NCBI RefSeq assembly: GCF_001514265.1
Contig: NZ_KQ948988.1
Location: forward strand, 62,001-126,000
Source of the DNA: Streptomyces resistomycificus
GTDB lineage: Bacteria; Actinomycetota; Actinomycetes; Streptomycetales; Streptomycetaceae
Reading direction: 5' to 3'
Length of the DNA stretch: 64,000 nucleotides
How positions within the stretch are numbered: position 1 is the first letter of the stretch; each line of letters begins with the position of its first letter. Positions 57,001 to 64,000 of this stretch are shown here, piece after piece. The notes beneath the pieces were generated by a model. That model saw nothing but the letters and a program-made list of their open reading frames with translations. It was not told the origin of the DNA and did not search any database. A program made the translations under genes and the position numbers.

Positions 57001-57971
57001 CCGTCGACCTCCTGGGCGAGGACCATCCCCGGGCGCTCTTCGCGGCGAACAACCTGGCCGTGTCGATGCGGATGGCCGGCGACTGCTTCGAGGCCCAGTC
57101 CGTCGACAAGGACAACTGCGACCTGCGGGCGCTGACGCTGGGCGCGAAGCACCCCTACACCCTGTTCTCGCTCATCAACCTCGGCCGTGACCTGCGTTCC
57201 TGCGGTGAGTACGAGGCCTCGGCGGAGACCCTGCGCAGGGTGTACGAGACCGCCGTGGAACTCGGGCCGGAGTCACCACCCGCGCTGGAGGCGGCGAAGG
57301 CGCTCGCCATCACCCTGCGCAGGCTCGACCGGCTGGACGAGGCCGTCGACCTCAGCCAGACCGTCCTGGACATCTGCCGCCGGCGCCTGGGCGACGCCTC
57401 TCCGGAGACGCTGGTGGTCCGCCTCGGCCTCGCGGGTCATCTCGCGGCGGCGGACCGCCACGAGGAGGCCTGCACGGAGACCGCCGACCTGCTCGACCGG
57501 TTCCGCACCGCGCTCGGGGAGGCCCACCCCAACACACTGGCGTGCGCGGTCAACCACGCCATCAACCTGCTGTCGACCGGCCGGCTCGCCGCGGCCCGTG
57601 AGGTGTGCGAGCAGGCCCGCGCCGCGCTGCAGACCACCCTCGGTCCGGAGCACCCCTTCAGCATGAACTGCCAGATGAACCTGGCGAACACCGAGGCGGC
57701 CCTCGGTGACGTGGAAAAGGCCGAACGCAACTACCGCCAGGCGTACCGGGAGTTGAGCGACCGGCTCGGCCCGGACCATCCCACCCCGCTCACCTGCCAG
57801 GGCAACCTCTCGGTCCTGCTCCGCGAGATCGGCCGTACCTCCGAGGCAGAGCAGCTGGCCCGGGAGAGCCTCGACGCCCTGAGCGCCAAGCTCGGGGGGA
57901 AGCACTCGAAGGTGGTCCGGCTGCGCAGTGGTCAGCGGGTGGGACTGGAGCTCGATCCGCACCCGATCTGA
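54036..57971 (+). CDS. fxsT: FxsT: FxSxx-COOH system TPR protein with ParA-like, TIR-like and NB-ARC modules
   Basis: A 1311-residue multidomain protein. Residues 12-320: a MinD/ParA-like ATPase with KGGTGRT (20-26) and VDWDLEAPGL; the usual second lysine of the Walker A is arginine. Residues about 338-460: TIR-like (THVFLSHVPEDRMWADWI). Residues about 500-800: STAND/NB-ARC with the tag FTGRAEVLEDL, P-loop GMGGVGKTQ (Lys535), Walker B RWLLVFDN and GLPLA-like DLPLAVDQAA. Residues about 880-1300: TPR repeats of the FxSxx type (ALGDDDAHTL, LLGEDHPRAL, TLGPEHPFS, LGPDHPTPL, each about 42 apart). Such proteins sense a ligand via the TPRs. GTG 54036 overlaps the fxsC stop. Confidence 0.92.
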   Translation: MTGAPPSPDGGRIVTFYSYKGGTGRTMALANTAWITASQGRRVLVVDWDLEAPGLDRFLSPFLEPNALRDRPGVLDLINDYMLKVESLHPAPADEAWITEQADIGKAVSPLRWNFSGGGRLDYVSAGRQDRNYSSIFSQFNWNRFYEEQYGGQFLDALCAQFRRGYDYVLVDSRTGLSDISDICTIHFPDVLVNCFTHNDQSIEGAAAVARRVEDTYRDRRIRILPVPMRVEDSEADRLEAARAKVRRTFDQLLVRTPHVDPRRYWGQVEVPYKPTYAYEEILATFRDEPETPASLLAACERLTSVITEGEVSRLAPMTDEERQSYLKAVVRRRPPDPTHVFLSHVPEDRMWADWIGRVLTDAGFTVGDARSEDGSAAGVLLRDDTDSNVRGASRTVAVLSAAYQKSPQARAVWEAVAAADPMGSRRTLVPIQVSDVRLGHPFSDRKPIHLGNMTEAQARSVLLRALDAQVVQGDHPADASVNGPRFPGAEPPVWSVPVRNAAFTGRAEVLEDLRLRLEDSGTATLLHGMGGVGKTQLATEYAHRYRGNYDVVWWIEAEFGDLALRQYSELAPHLGIEERDSISATADAVRNALRRGTTYDRWLLVFDNATTPESIERLLVNSPVGHVLITTRNEGWAQIGERVEVDVFSRTESIEHLLHRVSAISAEDADRVAEALGDLPLAVDQAAAWLNETGQDASEYLELLEPQLATLEAAADVRAYPLQVGATWNISIQQLNSPVARRLLQLCAHFGADPISFDLVHGKELAEALSEVQPGSDGTALVSRAIRQLHRYALAKVDRKSRSIQVHRLVQAAVRSSMSEEEQEAALRVVRNVLSGARPSEGDVERPGNWSRYNMIWPHLKTPWTKYSLDDRIRRLMTEWLRYLRARGEYADAMSLAEELLTIWQKEAGPNDRWTLHLRFEIANVLRFQGWYSRALEIDQDVYERQREALGDDDAHTLMTAGGLTADLRAVGRVARALEIDRETYERSVDLLGEDHPRALFAANNLAVSMRMAGDCFEAQSVDKDNCDLRALTLGAKHPYTLFSLINLGRDLRSCGEYEASAETLRRVYETAVELGPESPPALEAAKALAITLRRLDRLDEAVDLSQTVLDICRRRLGDASPETLVVRLGLAGHLAAADRHEEACTETADLLDRFRTALGEAHPNTLACAVNHAINLLSTGRLAAAREVCEQARAALQTTLGPEHPFSMNCQMNLANTEAALGDVEKAERNYRQAYRELSDRLGPDHPTPLTCQGNLSVLLREIGRTSEAEQLARESLDALSAKLGGKHSKVVRLRSGQRVGLELDPHPI

Positions 57972-57980
57972 CGGAGGGGA

Positions 57981-58919
57981 TCACGCCGTCGTGATCGCGG
58001 CGGCGTCGGTCTTCGCCTGTTCCCGGAGCCAGCCGAGCACCTTGGGCAGCACCGGGACGGCGGCGAAGTGCGCCGCCGACGGCTCCAGGACGACGGTGGC
58101 GTGCTCGATCCTGCCGGCCAGCCAGGTGAAGTGCTTGACGGGGGAGAACACGTCTCTCTCGCCGTGCCACAGCAGCGTGGGCGCGGTGATCTCCTTCGGA
58201 TCGAAGCCCCACGGCATGCTGAAGGCGACGGCGTCGTCGATCCAGCCGTCCGCGCTCTGCTTGATCCCGGCCTGGAAGTTCTCGTGCAGCATCCGCCGGA
58301 TGCCGGCGTCCGCCACGACGTTCCGGTCGACGTCGGGCATCTCGTCGTCGAGGTCCTTCAGCACGGACATCGGGTCGGCCCGCATGGCGTCCGCGTTCTG
58401 CACCAGGGTGCTCCGCAGCACGGTGAGGTTCTCGCGGGCGTTGCGGTACTCGCGGACGTTGGACTCGGTCATCCCCTCGAACCAGTCCAGCTCCTCGGCG
58501 TCCGGCGGTGCGAGGCTCACCAGCACGGCGGCGCTGCTCACCCGGTCGGACAGCTTCGCGGCACAGGCGAGCGCGTGGGGACCGCCTCCGGACCTGCCGA
58601 CCACGGAGAACGCGTCCAGCCCCAGGAACTGGGCGATGTCCGCCACGTCGGCGGCGGCGTCGACCACCTGACGGCCGGGCTTGCGCGTCGAACCGCCGTA
58701 GCCGGGACGGTCGTAGGCGATCAGGTGGATGCCGAGCTGGTAGAGCACCATCGACCGCGGGCGCGGTCCCTGACGACTGCCGGGAGTTCCATGCAGCAGA
58801 AAGACGGGGTGTCCTTGAGGATCACCCCAGGAATCGAAAACGAGCTCGCGCCCGTCTCTGCTGCGAGCGGCACGCGCCACTCCTGCCTCCCGTGCCCCGG
58901 CCGTCATGAGTGCCGGCAT
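57981..58919 (-). CDS. Alpha/beta hydrolase
   Basis: A 312-residue alpha/beta-fold hydrolase. It has the oxyanion motif LLHGTPGSRQ, the strand IHLIAYDRPGYGGS, the nucleophile Ser110 in VVGRSGGGPHA, an acid in LLWHGERDVFSP and a histidine near the C-terminus (PSAAHFAAV). This is the proline-iminopeptidase/epoxide-hydrolase-like group; the substrate is unknown. It converges on fxsT with ten bases between the stops and is not part of that operon. An inverted repeat lies upstream of its start. Confidence 0.88.
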   Translation of the reverse strand: MPALMTAGAREAGVARAARSRDGRELVFDSWGDPQGHPVFLLHGTPGSRQGPRPRSMVLYQLGIHLIAYDRPGYGGSTRKPGRQVVDAAADVADIAQFLGLDAFSVVGRSGGGPHALACAAKLSDRVSSAAVLVSLAPPDAEELDWFEGMTESNVREYRNARENLTVLRSTLVQNADAMRADPMSVLKDLDDEMPDVDRNVVADAGIRRMLHENFQAGIKQSADGWIDDAVAFSMPWGFDPKEITAPTLLWHGERDVFSPVKHFTWLAGRIEHATVVLEPSAAHFAAVPVLPKVLGWLREQAKTDAAAITTA

Positions 58920-58972
58920 CCTTTCAGAACGACGGGCACCCCTGAGCCAGCTTCTCGCGTCGGCGTCATCCC

Positions 58973-58988
58973 GTCACTGGAAAGTGAC
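58973..58988. promoter_or_regulatory. GTCACT-N4-AGTGAC operator-like inverted repeat
   Basis: A perfect 6-bp inverted repeat (GTCACTGGAAAGTGAC), 54 bases upstream of the alpha/beta-hydrolase start. It has the size of a TetR- or MarR-type site. No regulator gene adjoins. Confidence 0.4.
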
Positions 58989-59090
58989 CAGAATGTCGAA
59001 ATCATGACCGAACGAGGCCAGCTTATGCCCATTTCGCCGAGTCGGCCGGTGGGCGGAAGAGCGCCTTCCGGGGGCGGGCACCGGGGAACG

Positions 59091-59462
59091 TCAGCCGCGC
59101 ACCGTACGCGGTCCGGTCACCTCCGCCCCCCGTTCCGTCACCCGCCGACGCAGTTCCCGGTCGGCCGTCACGACCAGGCAGGGACGCCCCTCGGCCGCCG
59201 CGGCCAGCTCGACCACGCGGTCGTCCCCGCTGCCCGGCGCGGCCTCCACCCGTACACCCGGCACCGACTCCACACCACGGGCCGCGCCCTCCACCACGAG
59301 GACGATCTCCACGGGCCCCGGACGCCCCGGCACCCCGTCCGCAGCCAGCCGGTCCCGCAGTCGCTCCGCGGCGCCCCGCCGGTCCCGCCACCACCCGTCG
59401 GGCACCGATCCGACGACGTTCGCGGCGTCCACGATCACGAGCAGCGGGGCGTTCTCGTCCAT
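59091..59462 (-). CDS. NYN/PIN-like small protein (often annotated as NTP pyrophosphohydrolase)
   Basis: A 123-residue protein. The opening LLVIVDAANVVGSVPDGWWR with the D-x-x-N motif, the central GSGDDRVVELAA acidic pair and CLVVTADRELRRRV are the layout of a NYN/PIN-type nuclease fold. I see no reason to accept a pyrophosphohydrolase role, though database names of that kind are common. ATG 59462. It sits 45 bases after the stop of the upstream reductase gene on the same strand, so the two may be co-transcribed. Confidence 0.75.
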   Translation of the reverse strand: MDENAPLLVIVDAANVVGSVPDGWWRDRRGAAERLRDRLAADGVPGRPGPVEIVLVVEGAARGVESVPGVRVEAAPGSGDDRVVELAAAAEGRPCLVVTADRELRRRVTERGAEVTGPRTVRG

Positions 59463-59506
59463 ACCGGCCAGGGTCCCACGGCCGGGCTCCGCGCACGGGG
59501 CCCGGT

Positions 59507-60397
59507 TCAGTCCTCCCGCTTCTCGTCGAAGCTGGCGAAGTACGCCGCCGCCATGTCCTCGTCCCCGTGCCCCTGCGCGGCGGCCCGCTCCAGCCGCTCC
59601 GCGCTCGCCGCGGCCACGTCCAGCCGGACGCCGTTGCGCTCGCCCGCCTGGACGATGAGCCGCGCGTCCTTGGCGGCGGTGGCCACCGCGAACTGGGCCG
59701 GGGTGAGCCGGTCGTCGAGGACCAGCCCGGCCTTGGCGCGCAGGTAGCCCATGTCGAGCGGGCCGCCCTCGATGAGGTCGAAGAAGGTCTGCGGGTCGAC
59801 GCCGAGAACCTGGGAGAGGGCCAGCACCTCGCCGGTCGCCGCGGTGGCCGCGAGCACCCAGCTGTTGGCCACCAGCTTCAGCCGTGTGGCGGAACCGGCC
59901 GCGCCGTCCTCGCCGGTCCACACGGTCCGCGCGCCCACCGCGTCGAAGACCGGTGTCACCGCGTCCCGGGCGTCTTGGGGCCCGGCGGCCAGCACGGTCA
60001 GCTGGCCGGCCTCGGCCGGCTGGCGCGTGCCCAGCACCGGCGCGTCGAAGAAGACCAGCTCGCGCTCCCGGGCGAAGTCGGCCAGCGCGCCGATCGCCTC
60101 GACACCCGCGGTCGTCGACTGCACCCAGGCCACACCGGGGCGCAGACCGGGCGCCGCCTCGCGCATCACGTCCAGGGCGGCGGGACCGTCGTACAGCATC
60201 GTCAGGACGACGTCGGCGCCCCGCACGGCGTCGGCGGGGGTGTCGGCGACGTACGCCCCGTCGGCGGTGAGGGGTTCGGCCTTGTCCCGGGTGCGGTTCC
60301 AGGCCCGGACGGTGTGTCCGGCGCGCGCCAGGCTGCGGGCCATGGCGGCTCCCATGATCCCGGTGCCCAGGACGCTCACGGTGCGGGTGTCGGTCAT
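59507..60397 (-). CDS. NAD(P)-dependent oxidoreductase, beta-hydroxyacid dehydrogenase / 6PGDH-like family
   Basis: A 296-residue enzyme. The Rossmann start is VLGTGIMGAAMARSLARAGH, the substrate motif DAPVLGTRQPAEAGQLTVLA (a DAPVSG variant), and the catalytic lysine lies in ATRLKLVANSWV. The all-helical C-terminal domain is complete. It belongs with 3-hydroxyisobutyrate dehydrogenase, tartronate semialdehyde reductase and imine reductase-like proteins; the substrate is not clear. It is unrelated to the true gnd at 6.5 kb except by family. Confidence 0.9.
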   Translation of the reverse strand: MTDTRTVSVLGTGIMGAAMARSLARAGHTVRAWNRTRDKAEPLTADGAYVADTPADAVRGADVVLTMLYDGPAALDVMREAAPGLRPGVAWVQSTTAGVEAIGALADFARERELVFFDAPVLGTRQPAEAGQLTVLAAGPQDARDAVTPVFDAVGARTVWTGEDGAAGSATRLKLVANSWVLAATAATGEVLALSQVLGVDPQTFFDLIEGGPLDMGYLRAKAGLVLDDRLTPAQFAVATAAKDARLIVQAGERNGVRLDVAAASAERLERAAAQGHGDEDMAAAYFASFDEKRED

Positions 60398-60620
60398 GAC
60401 GTCAACTTCCTGTCCTCGTACGTGCCTGCTGCTGGGGTCCAGCCTGCCGGATCAGTGCCGGGTGGCGGCGACACGGCCGTCCAGCCACGCCCGGTGGCCG
60501 TTGAGCCCACAGGGGAGCAGCGGGCGGGCCGCGAGCTGTTTCACCCGGCTGCCGCGCGGCGTCGAGCCCCTGTACGGCGTGCGTGAGGTGTCTCTGGTGA
60601 CCTACGCCGAGAATCTGGCC

Positions 60621-60688
60621 GTCGCCCGTCGCCCGTCGCCCGTCGCCCGTCGCCCGTCGCCCGTCGCCCGTCGCCCGTCGCCCGTCGC
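60621..60688 (+). repeat. Heptanucleotide tandem repeat (GTCGCCC) x 9.7
   Basis: Nine perfect copies of GTCGCCC (60621-60683) followed by a partial copy (GTCGC). It lies between the divergent reductase and beta-propeller genes, 130-195 bases before the latter's start. As 7 is not a multiple of 3 or of the helical repeat, changes in copy number would alter promoter spacing. Confidence 0.97.
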
Positions 60689-60815
60689 TTCCCCGTCCAG
60701 CGTCCGCGGGCGGCGACCAGGACGTGGTCCGGGGCCGCGACCTGGGGGTGAGGGCCCGGGGACAAGGGCCGGGGGCGCAACGCGTCGAGCGGTACCGCCC
60801 GCTTACAGTGATCGG

Positions 60816-61832
60816 GTGAACGGCGACTGGCTCATACGCGGCCGAGACGGCCGGCTCAGTGTGTACCTGACCGCGGGCGACGCCGTCCTGTGCCGGGCGG
60901 AGCGCGGCCCCGGCGGCCCCTGGGAAGCGGCGCGCCGGGTGGGCGGCGACCAGAAGCTGCACCCCGTGCTCGCGCTCGGCCGGGGAGCCGACGGCTACGC
61001 CCATCTGGTCTCCTGGCGGCCCACCGGCACCCAGGAGTCCGGCCTGGTGCACTCCACCCACTTCCGGCCCCGGCTCGCCGCCCTCGACTGGGCCCCCATC
61101 GGGCACCCCGACAAGAAGGGTGCCCGCACCGGCACCCCCGCCGTCGCGGTCGACGCCCAGGGCCGCGCCCATGTCTTCGTGCGCAACAAGGGCGGCGGAG
61201 TGAGCCTGGCCGCCCAGAAGGAGAAGGGCGGCTGGAACCCCTGGCGCGACCTCAAGGGGAGTGACGTACAAGAGGAGTTGGCGGCAGTGACGGGGGAGTC
61301 CGGACGGGTCGGGCTGTACGCGGCCACCTCCGGCGGCCTTCTGCACTGGCGGCAGGAGGAGCCGGGCGCCGATCCGGTCCTGGAGGAGGCGATCGAGGTC
61401 CCGGTCCGCCCCGGCACCCTGCGGGCCCTCGCCACCTCCGCGCAGCGCACGACCCTCTTCTTCACCGACACCTCCGGCGACCTGTGCGCCTGGCGCCCCG
61501 GCACCAAACCGGTCGCACTCCTCGCCTCCGCCGGCCCCGGCCCGGTGGCCGCCGTCCGCTGCGCACTCGACGGACACGACTGCACCCTGCTCGCGCAGCG
61601 CTCCGTGAGCGGCCGGGTGGCCTTCGCCGCGTACCCCACCGAGCAGGAGTCGGCGGGTGCCTGGTGGACCGAGTCGGGGCCTCGACTTCCCGCGGACGCC
61701 GAGGTGTCACTGGCCGTCGACGAGGACGAGAGGGTGGTCGCGGCCACCCTCTCGCGATCGAGCGGGCAACTGCTCCTGACCCGCCGTAAGGACGAGCCGG
61801 GACTGGCTCTGGAGGCGTGGCGGCAGGTCTGA
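60816..61832 (+). CDS. Predicted beta-propeller protein (lectin/PLL-like), cytoplasmic
   Basis: A 338-residue protein of six to seven repeats of about 45 residues, each with a hydrophobic strand, a Gly/Asp turn and a second strand, for example LHPVLALGRGADGYAHLVSW, TPAVAVDAQGRAHVFVRNK, AAVTGESGRVGLYAATSG, RALATSAQRTTLFFTDTSGD and VSLAVDEDERVVAATLSRS. This is the pattern of PLL/tectonin-type propellers, which bind sugars. There is no signal peptide. GTG 60816 was chosen at the first strand. It precedes the UDP-sugar dehydrogenase and glycosyltransferase genes, so a role in polysaccharide synthesis is conceivable. Confidence 0.7.
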   Translation: MNGDWLIRGRDGRLSVYLTAGDAVLCRAERGPGGPWEAARRVGGDQKLHPVLALGRGADGYAHLVSWRPTGTQESGLVHSTHFRPRLAALDWAPIGHPDKKGARTGTPAVAVDAQGRAHVFVRNKGGGVSLAAQKEKGGWNPWRDLKGSDVQEELAAVTGESGRVGLYAATSGGLLHWRQEEPGADPVLEEAIEVPVRPGTLRALATSAQRTTLFFTDTSGDLCAWRPGTKPVALLASAGPGPVAAVRCALDGHDCTLLAQRSVSGRVAFAAYPTEQESAGAWWTESGPRLPADAEVSLAVDEDERVVAATLSRSSGQLLLTRRKDEPGLALEAWRQV

Positions 61833-62067
61833 CGCCCGCTCGGAACCGGAGGTTCCGTGACCGTATGGCGTTTCAGGGACCTGAGACACATGAAACGCAC
61901 AGAGGGTTGTATGCGTCGATGCGTGACTAGTGGCACTCGCGAAACTTTAAGAACGTGTGGTTAAAGAGTGAAAATGCTTGCTAGCCTCCCAGCGTTTGTT
62001 CGAAATATCGGGAGACCGATGTAGCACCGCACCCGGCATACGCCGGAACGGGGTTGGGAATGTCGTC
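61833..62067 (+). promoter_or_regulatory. AT-rich leader region before the nucleotide-sugar dehydrogenase
   Basis: About 235 bases with a marked AT-rich patch (61944-61985) that includes GAAACTTTAAGAAC and GGTTAAAGAGTGAAAATG. A promoter is likely here; a possible TGGTTA-18-TAGCCT pair is weak. No terminator for the propeller gene is evident. Confidence 0.4.
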
Positions 62068-63339
62068 GTGAGCAGATCCTCCACGGTGGATCTTGTCGTT
62101 GTCGGACTCGGTTACGTGGGGTTGCCACTGGCTCGTTCCGCCGCCGGTGCGGGTCTGAAGGTGGTGGGCCTCGACCGCAGCCGACGGGTGGTCGACGGAC
62201 TCAACGCCGGCTCCTCGCACGTGGACGACATCACGGACGCCGAAGTGCGCGCCATGCTGGAGCAGGGCTTCGAGGCGGTCGACGGGGCCGAGGTCATCGC
62301 CGACGCCGCCGCGGTCGTGGTCTGCGTCCCGACCCCGCTCACCGAGCACGGCGCCCCCGACCTCGGCGCGGTGCACGCGGCGGTGGACGACATCGCCGCC
62401 CACCTGCGCCCCGGCACCCTCGTCGTGCTGGAGTCGACGACCTACCCGGGCACCACCGACGAGGTCGTCCGCCCCCGCCTGGAGGCCGGTGGCCTGCGCG
62501 TCGGAACCGACTTCCACCTCGCCTTCTCCCCGGAGCGCATCGACCCGGGCAACCCCTCCTTCGGCCTGGAGAACACCCCGAAGGTGGTCGGCGGCATCAC
62601 CGCGGACTGCACCAAGGCCGCCCGCGCTCTCTACGAGCGTTTCGTGAACCGGGTCGTCGAGGCCAAGGGCACCCGCGAGGCCGAGATGGCCAAGCTCCTG
62701 GAGAACACCTACCGGCACGTCAACATCGCGCTCGTCAACGAGATGTCGATGTTCTGCCGTGAGATCGGCGTCGACCTCTGGGACGCCATCCGCTGCGCCT
62801 CCACCAAGCCGTTCGGCTTCGCGCCCTTCTACCCGGGCCCGGGCGTCGGCGGCCACTGCATCCCGATCGACCCCAACTACCTGTCGTACAAGGTGCGTTC
62901 GCTCGGCATCCCGTTCCGGTTCGTGGAGCTCGCGCAGGAGATCAACCAGCGTATGCCCGTGCACGTGGTCAACCGCGCCGCGGACCTCCTCAACGACCAG
63001 GGCAAGGCCGTCCGCGGCTCCCGCGTGCTGCTGCTGGGCGTGACCTACAAGCCGGACATCTCCGACCAGCGTGAGAGCCCGGCCCTCGCGGTGGCGGAGA
63101 ACCTCCTCGCCCGGGGCGCCGAACTCGTGTACTTCGACCCGCGCGTCGAGGACTGGAAGGTCGGCGGCGAGAGCGTCGAGCGGGTGGACGACTACCTGGC
63201 CGCGGCCGAGACCGCCGACCTCACCGTGCTGCTCCAGCCGCACCGCGAGATCGACCTCGGTGAGCTCGCCGACCGCGCCCGCGCGCTCTTCGACACCCGG
63301 GGCAAGTCCGCCGACCACCCGCGGGTGGTCAAGCTGTGA
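62068..63339 (+). CDS. UDP-glucose 6-dehydrogenase / nucleotide-sugar dehydrogenase
   Basis: A 423-residue enzyme oxidising a UDP-sugar to its uronic acid. The NAD-binding motif is VVGLGYVGLPLARS, the central domain has AKLLENTYRHVNIALVNE with its Lys and Asn, and the catalytic thiol is Cys264 in GVGGHCIPIDP. The C-terminal UDP-binding domain has LLGVTYKPDISDQRESPA. By sequence it is near the WecC/UDP-N-acetylmannosamine dehydrogenase-like branch as much as UGD, so the sugar is not settled. GTG 62068 is taken as start. The stop overlaps the next gene. Confidence 0.9.
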   Translation: MSRSSTVDLVVVGLGYVGLPLARSAAGAGLKVVGLDRSRRVVDGLNAGSSHVDDITDAEVRAMLEQGFEAVDGAEVIADAAAVVVCVPTPLTEHGAPDLGAVHAAVDDIAAHLRPGTLVVLESTTYPGTTDEVVRPRLEAGGLRVGTDFHLAFSPERIDPGNPSFGLENTPKVVGGITADCTKAARALYERFVNRVVEAKGTREAEMAKLLENTYRHVNIALVNEMSMFCREIGVDLWDAIRCASTKPFGFAPFYPGPGVGGHCIPIDPNYLSYKVRSLGIPFRFVELAQEINQRMPVHVVNRAADLLNDQGKAVRGSRVLLLGVTYKPDISDQRESPALAVAENLLARGAELVYFDPRVEDWKVGGESVERVDDYLAAAETADLTVLLQPHREIDLGELADRARALFDTRGKSADHPRVVKL

Positions 63340-64000
63340 CTTCCGAAGATACGTACATACCCGGAGCCGTCGACGGTGGCCATCGCGGTCACCGCAAACG
63401 CAGGCACCTCAAGGTCTCGTACATCGTCTTCCTCGGCCTCGCCGCGCTGATCGCCACGCGGCTGGACGCCGGTTCCCTGCACCTGTACTCGATGGGTGCC
63501 ATGGGTCTGCTGACCCTGAAGATGTTCGGTGCCCTCTTCTACCGTCCGGCCAAGGCCGGGCGGGAGGAGCTGGAGTACCTGGAGAACGCCTGGGTCACCG
63601 CGGTCATCCCGATCTACAACGAGGACCCGGTGATGTTCGAGCAGGGCATGCGCAGCCTCCTCGCGCAGAGCCGGCTGCCGAACGAGATCCACATCATCGA
63701 CGACGCCAGCGCCAACGACTCCGGCATCCGGACGGCGAAGAAGATGCGCCGCGAGTTCGAGGCCCGGGGCGTCAAGTACACGGTCAGCGTGCAGCCGGAG
63801 AACAAGGGCAAGCGCGAGGCCCTCGCGCTGGGGTTCCAGGCGGCGCCGTACTCGGACATCTTCCTCTGCGTCGACTCGGACACGGTCCTGTCCCGGGACA
63901 CCGTCCGCGAGCTGCTGATGCCGCTGGCCGACGAGAAGATCATGGCCTCCACCGGCATGGTCCTCGCGCTGAACCACGACAGCAACATCTTCACCCGCCT
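63336..64000 (+). CDS. Hyaluronan-synthase-like family 2 glycosyltransferase (3' end outside window)
   Basis: GTG 63336 overlaps the dehydrogenase stop (GTGA) and the frame is open to the window end (about 221 residues). After a basic N-terminus there are two membrane helices (VSYIVFLGLAALIATRL and a second at about 50-70), then the GT2 core: VTAVIPIYNEDP, IHIIDDASANDS, PENKGKREALALGF and the metal motif FLCVDSDT. Processive glycosyltransferases such as hyaluronan synthase have this order. With the UDP-uronate-forming enzyme upstream, synthesis of a uronate-containing exopolysaccharide is likely. The catalytic QxxRW end is not in view. Confidence 0.88.
   Translation, partial: MTSEDTYIPGAVDGGHRGHRKRRHLKVSYIVFLGLAALIATRLDAGSLHLYSMGAMGLLTLKMFGALFYRPAKAGREELEYLENAWVTAVIPIYNEDPVMFEQGMRSLLAQSRLPNEIHIIDDASANDSGIRTAKKMRREFEARGVKYTVSVQPENKGKREALALGFQAAPYSDIFLCVDSDTVLSRDTVRELLMPLADEKIMASTGMVLALNHDSNIFTR

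Noticed and set aside
60621..60688. Repeat array as a CRISPR
   Set aside because: The units are 7 bp and directly contiguous with no spacers and no cas genes; it is a simple tandem repeat.

Overview
The window is chromosomal DNA of a Streptomyces. The evidence is very high GC with G/C at almost every third codon position, frequent GTG starts, GGAGG-type ribosome binding sites, twin-arginine lipoproteins, and a gene order (HTH-murA, acnA, ngcEFG, rok7B7, xylFGH, dxs, permease, nucleotide-sugar dehydrogenase) that I recall from the SCO5998-SCO602x part of the S. coelicolor chromosome. That synteny is from memory, not from an alignment.

Layout. 1-4.9 kb: aerobic CoA-dependent catabolism of an aromatic acid, probably 2-aminobenzoate or salicylate. 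It holds the 3' end of a hydroxylase/flavin oxidoreductase gene, a PaaX repressor, an aryl-CoA ligase, an acyl-CoA dehydrogenase and a RidA protein. 5-8 kb: small and secreted proteins, a flavodoxin-like protein and 6-phosphogluconate dehydrogenase. 8.1-12.8 kb: the Kdp high-affinity potassium pump (kdpFABC), preceded by an extra 27-residue membrane microprotein. 12.9-18.3 kb: a MurA fused to an XRE DNA-binding domain, a DUF4236 protein, and aconitase with a leader that carries both an inverted repeat and an iron-box-like sequence. 18.4-24.5 kb: accessory DNA with a DUF4328 protein, a patch of gene fragments, a two-component operon with two sensor genes and one response regulator, a secreted small protein and an integrase remnant.

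24.5-36.2 kb is a plant-polysaccharide region. A secreted AA10 lytic polysaccharide monooxygenase with a CBM2 lies behind a perfect CebR box. A hemicellulose side-chain cluster follows: CE7 acetyl esterase, LplB/YtcP-type permeases with a lipoprotein, YesL, GH42 and GH67 alpha-glucuronidase. This resembles an aldouronate uptake-and-use cluster and sits behind a CGAAAGTTTCG motif. A relic of a GH92-type mannosidase closes the region. 36.5-44.8 kb holds two further sugar uptake systems, the NgcEFG chitobiose/GlcNAc importer behind a DasR-like dre site, and rok7B7-xylFGH for xylose. 45-48.6 kb holds dxs and an APC amino-acid permease.

48.8-58 kb is the most unusual part: one tightly overlapping operon encoding an FxSxx-COOH RiPP precursor (fxsA), a radical SAM/SPASM maturase (fxsB), an AAC(3)-type N-acetyltransferase, two TIR-like proteins (FxsC types) and a 1311-residue FxsT with ParA-like, TIR-like, NB-ARC and TPR modules. 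Peptide modification is thus linked to parts typical of signalling or immunity. The families are known but their biological role is not.

58-64 kb: an alpha/beta hydrolase, a NYN-like protein, a beta-hydroxyacid-dehydrogenase-type reductase, a 7-bp tandem repeat, a predicted beta-propeller protein, a UDP-glucose-6-dehydrogenase-type enzyme and the start of a hyaluronan-synthase-like glycosyltransferase that runs off the end. The last two suggest a uronate-containing exopolysaccharide.

No rRNA, tRNA, complete insertion sequence or CRISPR array was found.
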